This document shows, piece by piece, positions 60,957-64,000 of a DNA stretch of 64,000 nucleotides. The translations under genes were made by a program, and so were the position numbers. Every line of letters begins with the position of its first letter. Position 1 is the stretch's first letter. Source of the stretch: Streptomyces sp. NBC_00576 (GTDB lineage Bacteria > Actinomycetota > Actinomycetes > Streptomycetales > Streptomycetaceae); the NCBI RefSeq assembly GCF_036345175.1, contig NZ_CP107780.1:5332001-5396000 (forward strand). The letters run 5' to 3'. The notes under the pieces were generated by a model. That model had not been told where the DNA came from. It saw only the letters and a list, made by a program, of their open reading frames with translations, and did not search any database.

Positions 60957-62342
60957 ATGACAACACCTCAGGACGAACTCCTTCCCGGCACGCGGCGGGC
61001 GTTGCTGCATCGGATCGCTGTTGCCCAGAGTGAAGGGCGGGCGCCGTCGTTGGTCGCGGCGGTGGTGAGGAACGGGGAGACAGTGTGGACAGGGGCGCGG
61101 AGCTCGGTGGACGGGCATGCGCCGGATGCGAACGTGCAGTACCGGATCGGTTCGATCACCAAGACCTTCACCGCTGTACTTGTGATGCGGCTGCGCGACG
61201 AGGGGCTACTTGATCTCGTCGATCCGCTGGAGAAACACCTGCCGGGTACCGGTGCGGGGGAGGCCACCATTGCCGAACTGCTCGCGCACACCGGTGGGTT
61301 GGCGGCCGAGTCGCCCGCGCCTTGGTGGGAGCGGACACCTGGATCACTCCGACCGGAGCTGGCCGATGTACTCGGGGAGCGGCCGTTGCTGCATCCCGTT
61401 GGTCGACGTCACCACTATTCGAACCCTGGCTACAGCATCCTCGGTGCGCTGATCGAGGAGTTGCGTGGCGCTCCGTGGGAGGACGTGCTGCGGCGTGAGG
61501 TGCTCGAACCCCTGGGGCTGCAACGGACCAGCGGACAGCCGCAGGCACCGCACGCGGGTGGCTGGGCGGTGCATCCCTGGGCCGATGTGCTGCTGCCGGA
61601 GCCGACCGAGGACCTCGGTCGGATGGCACCGGCCGGTCAACTCTGGTCCACCGCAGGAGACCTGGCGCGCTTCGCTGCCTTCCTCGCCCAGGGGGACGAC
61701 CGGGTGCTGAGCGCTGCGTCCGTCGTGGAGATGCGTACGCCGGCTGCTCCGGCCGAACTGGAGGACGTGGCCGCCGGCTCGGCGTACGGCCTCGGTATGC
61801 AGATCCAGTACCGGGACGGCCGACTGCTGGTGGGGCACGGCGGGTCGCTGCCCGGCTTCCTGGCGAGCCTCACCATCGGTGTGGCGGACGACCTCGCGGC
61901 AGTCGTCCTGGCCAATTGCACCTCTGGCCCGCTGGTGTCCGCGGTCGCCGCCGACCTGGTAAAGATCGTCGCAGGGGCCGAGCCTAGGATTCCCGAGCCG
62001 TGGCGCCCGTTGCCCGAAGTCGATAGATCTGTACTGGAGTTGGCGGGCCAGTGGTACTGGGGGACCGCCCCCTACGCCCTGCGGTTGTCGGTCGATGGCG
62101 GCGTCTCGCTGGGGCCATTGGCCGGCGTCGGCCGCCGCTCGCGCTTCAGGGCGAACGGTGACGGCACCTGGACGGGCCTCGACGGATACTTCGCCGGAGA
62201 GCTTCTGCGGGCCGTACGGCGGCCGAACGGAGCCGTGGACCACCTGGACCTAGGGTCGTTTGTTTTCGTGCGTCAGCCGTACGACGAGGGGGCGTCTGTG
62301 CCAGGCGGGGTGGATCCGGAAGGGTGGCGCGGGATCAGGTAG
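60957..62342 (+). CDS. Serine beta-lactamase-like hydrolase
   Basis: A 461-residue protein of the class C beta-lactamase/esterase superfamily, without a visible signal peptide. Catalytic motifs: SITK (SxxK, near residue 67), YSNPG (YxN) and HGGSLPG near residue 298. The C-terminal 110 residues form an added beta-domain. Could hydrolyse esters, amides or D-amino-acid peptides; the substrate is not known. In the usual Streptomyces position, downstream of dnaB. Confidence 0.88.
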   Translation: MTTPQDELLPGTRRALLHRIAVAQSEGRAPSLVAAVVRNGETVWTGARSSVDGHAPDANVQYRIGSITKTFTAVLVMRLRDEGLLDLVDPLEKHLPGTGAGEATIAELLAHTGGLAAESPAPWWERTPGSLRPELADVLGERPLLHPVGRRHHYSNPGYSILGALIEELRGAPWEDVLRREVLEPLGLQRTSGQPQAPHAGGWAVHPWADVLLPEPTEDLGRMAPAGQLWSTAGDLARFAAFLAQGDDRVLSAASVVEMRTPAAPAELEDVAAGSAYGLGMQIQYRDGRLLVGHGGSLPGFLASLTIGVADDLAAVVLANCTSGPLVSAVAADLVKIVAGAEPRIPEPWRPLPEVDRSVLELAGQWYWGTAPYALRLSVDGGVSLGPLAGVGRRSRFRANGDGTWTGLDGYFAGELLRAVRRPNGAVDHLDLGSFVFVRQPYDEGASVPGGVDPEGWRGIR

Positions 62343-62356
62343 GTGCCGGCCGCGAC

Positions 62357-62390
62357 AATGCGTCATGTTTCACGTGAAACATGACGCATT
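62357..62390. terminator. 34-bp perfect palindrome over parS
   Basis: A perfect 34-bp inverted repeat with no spacer, centred on a parS. Outer arms are AATGCGTCA and its complement. It lies between two convergent genes and could act as a terminator in both directions, although a hairpin would need a small unpaired loop. Confidence 0.6.
62366..62381. other. parS: parS site in palindrome
   Basis: TGTTTCACGTGAAACA at the centre of the 34-bp palindrome. Confidence 0.97.
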
Positions 62391-62399
62391 TACGAGTGC

Positions 62400-62852
62400 T
62401 CAGAGCTGGAGTTTGAAGCCGACGTGCGAAGGACTGAAACCGAGCCGTTCATAGAAGCGGTGGGCGTCCGTACGGGAGGCGTCCGAGGTCAGCTGGACCA
62501 ACTGGCAGTTCTCCCGGCGTGACGTGGCAATGGCCCACTCGATGAGCTGAGTGCCCAGGCCGCTGCCGCGTTCGGTGGCGTGGACACGCACGCCCTCGAT
62601 GATCGACCGGGTCGCGCCCTTGCGGGACAGCCCGGGAACCATCGTGAGTTGGAGCGTGCCGACCACGCGGCCCTCGCGGACCGCGACGACCAAGTGCTGA
62701 TTCGGGTCGGCGGTCAGACGATCCAGCGCGCCCAGGTATGGGGTCAAGTCGTCCGGTGATTCGCGCTGCGCGCCCAGCGGGTCGTCAGCGAGCATGCCGA
62801 CGATCGCGGGAACATCCTCTGTTGTCGCGGGGCGTATCTCAAGATCTCCCAT
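62400..62852 (-). CDS. GNAT family N-acetyltransferase
   Basis: A 150-residue GNAT. It starts MGDLEIRPATTEDVPAIV; acetyl-CoA loop in VHATERGSGLGTQLIEWA (core RGSGLGTQL, about residues 94-102) and the C-terminal DAHRFYERLGFSPSHVGFK. Substrate unknown. It converges with the hydrolase across the parS palindrome and is 9 bp downstream of marR, so the two may be one unit. Confidence 0.9.
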   Translation of the reverse strand: MGDLEIRPATTEDVPAIVGMLADDPLGAQRESPDDLTPYLGALDRLTADPNQHLVVAVREGRVVGTLQLTMVPGLSRKGATRSIIEGVRVHATERGSGLGTQLIEWAIATSRRENCQLVQLTSDASRTDAHRFYERLGFSPSHVGFKLQL

Positions 62853-62861
62853 GATCGCAGC

Positions 62862-63320
62862 CTATGCGGGCAGGTTCACCGACTCCACGGCCCGGACCAG
62901 CGGAGCCAGTTCCGGGTCCTTGGCCGCTTCGTCGAGGGCCTCGCGGAGGGCGGTGTCATTGGTGGGGCGTGCCTCGTCGAGCAGCTTGAGCCCTGCCTCG
63001 CAGACGTTTGTGTAGATCCCTCGGCGGTCGGTGGGGCACAGATAGCGCGCGAGCAGCCCGCGGTCCTCAAGTCTGGTGACCAGCCGTGTCGTGGCGCTCT
63101 GGCTGAGGACGACCGCGTCGGCGACCTCCTTCATCTGCAGATGGCCGCCCAGGCCGTCGTGCTGTCGGCTGAGGACATCCAGCAGCGAGTACTCCCGCAC
63201 GCTCAGCCCGTGCTTGCTCTGCAGGGAGCGCTCGATGCGACTCTCGATCCTCCCGTGCAACAAGGAAAGGGCGCACCAGCTCTGGGACAGGGCAGTGCGT
63301 GTGGGGACCATCGCCGGCAT
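62862..63320 (-). CDS. MarR family transcriptional regulator
   Basis: A 152-residue winged-helix regulator. REYSLLDVLSRQHDGLGGHL then MKEVADAVVLSQSATTRLVTRLEDRGLLARYLCPTDRRG form the DNA-binding region (the latter split at residue 80 as SQSATTRLVTRLEDRG and LCPTDRRG). Likely binds small ligands. Adjacent to a GNAT gene, a common pairing. No clear operator found upstream. Confidence 0.93.
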   Translation of the reverse strand: MPAMVPTRTALSQSWCALSLLHGRIESRIERSLQSKHGLSVREYSLLDVLSRQHDGLGGHLQMKEVADAVVLSQSATTRLVTRLEDRGLLARYLCPTDRRGIYTNVCEAGLKLLDEARPTNDTALREALDEAAKDPELAPLVRAVESVNLPA

Positions 63321-63547
63321 TGGCTGTCTCCTCTGTCCTGGAGCGGCTGACTTCAGGATAGGTCACAGGCGCGATAGTCGGCTGGCACGCATAGCAAGCG
63401 CATGCAATTACTGGCGAGCGGTGCCGCACACGAACATCGGTTGCCGTCAACCTCGGCAACGCCCTCTACGGCTCGCCTTCCTGTCGGCGGTCAGGGCAGC
63501 CAGTGCGCCCTCCGGACGCCGATGTGGATGTCCCTCGCCGCAATCCT

Positions 63548-64000
63548 TCAGCCCGCGGCCACGGTCAGAGGCGCGAACCGCCGTGTCCAGTCACCTGGCA
63601 GCTCGGTAATCCCATACGTCATCACGGTGTTGAAGCTCAGCGGCGCCAGCCCGCGTTCCTTTACCCAGGCCAGCAGTTCCTCGTGCCGCACGTCGATGTC
63701 CGTACGCAGCGGACGGTCGCTGTGGGCGGCGAGTGATGCGAGGAGTGCCTTCGCTGTCTCCGTGTCACGAGCAATCAGCGGACCGACGACATGGGTGTCC
63801 ATATTGGGCCAGGCCGCCGCGTAGCCGATGATCCGGCCGTTCTCCTCGGCGACGCGCAACTGGTCGGCGAAGGCGGGCAGCCGGGTGAGGATGTGTGTGC
63901 GGTCGGTGCCGAACACCTCCTCGTCGAGCCGGATGATGCCGACGAGGTCCTCGGCCGTGGCCGCGCGGGTGCCGACCTTGGGCTCCGGCCCGTGTGGTGT
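63548..64000 (-). CDS. GNAT-like protein (5' end outside window)
   Basis: At least 150 codons on the minus strand. The frame stays open to the window edge. The N-terminal side reads GTRAATAEDLVGIIRLDEEVF, a GNAT opening, so the gene starts beyond 64000; a GTG at 63916 is internal. It continues LRVAEENGRIIGYAAAWPN and ends WTRRFAPLTVAAG. The acetyl-CoA loop is weak (ARDTETAKALLASLAAHS), so the activity is uncertain. Confidence 0.75.
   Translation of the reverse strand, partial: TPHGPEPKVGTRAATAEDLVGIIRLDEEVFGTDRTHILTRLPAFADQLRVAEENGRIIGYAAAWPNMDTHVVGPLIARDTETAKALLASLAAHSDRPLRTDIDVRHEELLAWVKERGLAPLSFNTVMTYGITELPGDWTRRFAPLTVAAG

Noticed and set aside
63321..63547. Possible small gene between marR and the last GNAT
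   Set aside because: Open frames here are short, lack ribosome-binding sites and look like shadows; treated as promoter or spacer sequence.
1..64000. CRISPR arrays, prophage genes or complete insertion sequences
   Set aside because: No regularly spaced repeats, cas genes, phage structural genes or intact transposase were seen; only the single broken transposase at 43.4 kb.

Overview
The window is high-GC, Streptomyces-type actinobacterial chromosome centred on the replication origin. The evidence is GTG starts throughout, a dnaA-to-dnaN spacer packed with DnaA boxes, twelve exact ParB sites (parS), and a gene order matching the oriC region known from Streptomyces, including gnd between dnaN and recF and the parAB, trxBA, sigma/anti-sigma, murJ, cca, ino1, padR, femX, rpsF-ssb-rpsR-rplI and dnaB blocks.

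Left edge (1-3502): two ATP-grasp ligases flank an MFS exporter. They look like one end of a small peptide-like or amide natural-product locus and abut a tRNA-Ala. Then (3.9-10.4 kb) come an HTH regulator with its own palindromic operator, a Ser/Thr kinase, a secreted anchored protein, small DLW-39 and DUF6344-like genes, tRNA-Ile and a DUF3566 membrane protein.

Replication core (10.4-22.2 kb, all leftward): dnaA, oriC, dnaN, gnd, recF, dciA (DUF721), gyrB, gyrA and the DUF3566 gene. Rightward from the divergent dnaA/rpmH promoters run rpmH, rnpA, yidD, yidC, jag, rsmG (ribosome, RNase P, membrane insertion, rRNA methylation), then parA-parB. Right of parB are trxB-trxA with a clear SigR-type promoter, an ECF sigma/anti-sigma pair, a pseudokinase with a discoidin-like domain, murJ and a large exported DUF6049 protein, which together suggest an envelope-homeostasis unit. 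cca follows on the opposite strand.

Variable patch (about 41.06-44.08 kb): between cca and an LppU/SCO3897-type gene lie a fragment of a second LppU-like gene, a small secreted protein, a membrane-anchored beta-propeller-like protein and a decayed transposase. I read it as an insertion into otherwise conserved order. The right part (44-64 kb) has an MFS exporter, ino1 with a PadR regulator, a class A penicillin-binding protein, a GT87 glycosyltransferase, an alanine-racemase-like protein with FemX, the rpsF-ssb-rpsR-rplI operon, a MATE transporter, dnaB, a serine beta-lactamase-like hydrolase, two GNATs and a MarR regulator.

Non-coding signals tie the region together: about 17 DnaA boxes in oriC, two beside the dnaA promoter, two just upstream of parA and five upstream of dnaB; and twelve parS sites between 26.3 and 62.4 kb, many in pairs or between convergent genes, some inside coding sequence. 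I found no CRISPR array and no clearly undescribed multi-gene system. The left-edge ligase trio, the extra DnaA-box clusters and the cca/LppU patch are the parts most worth following up.
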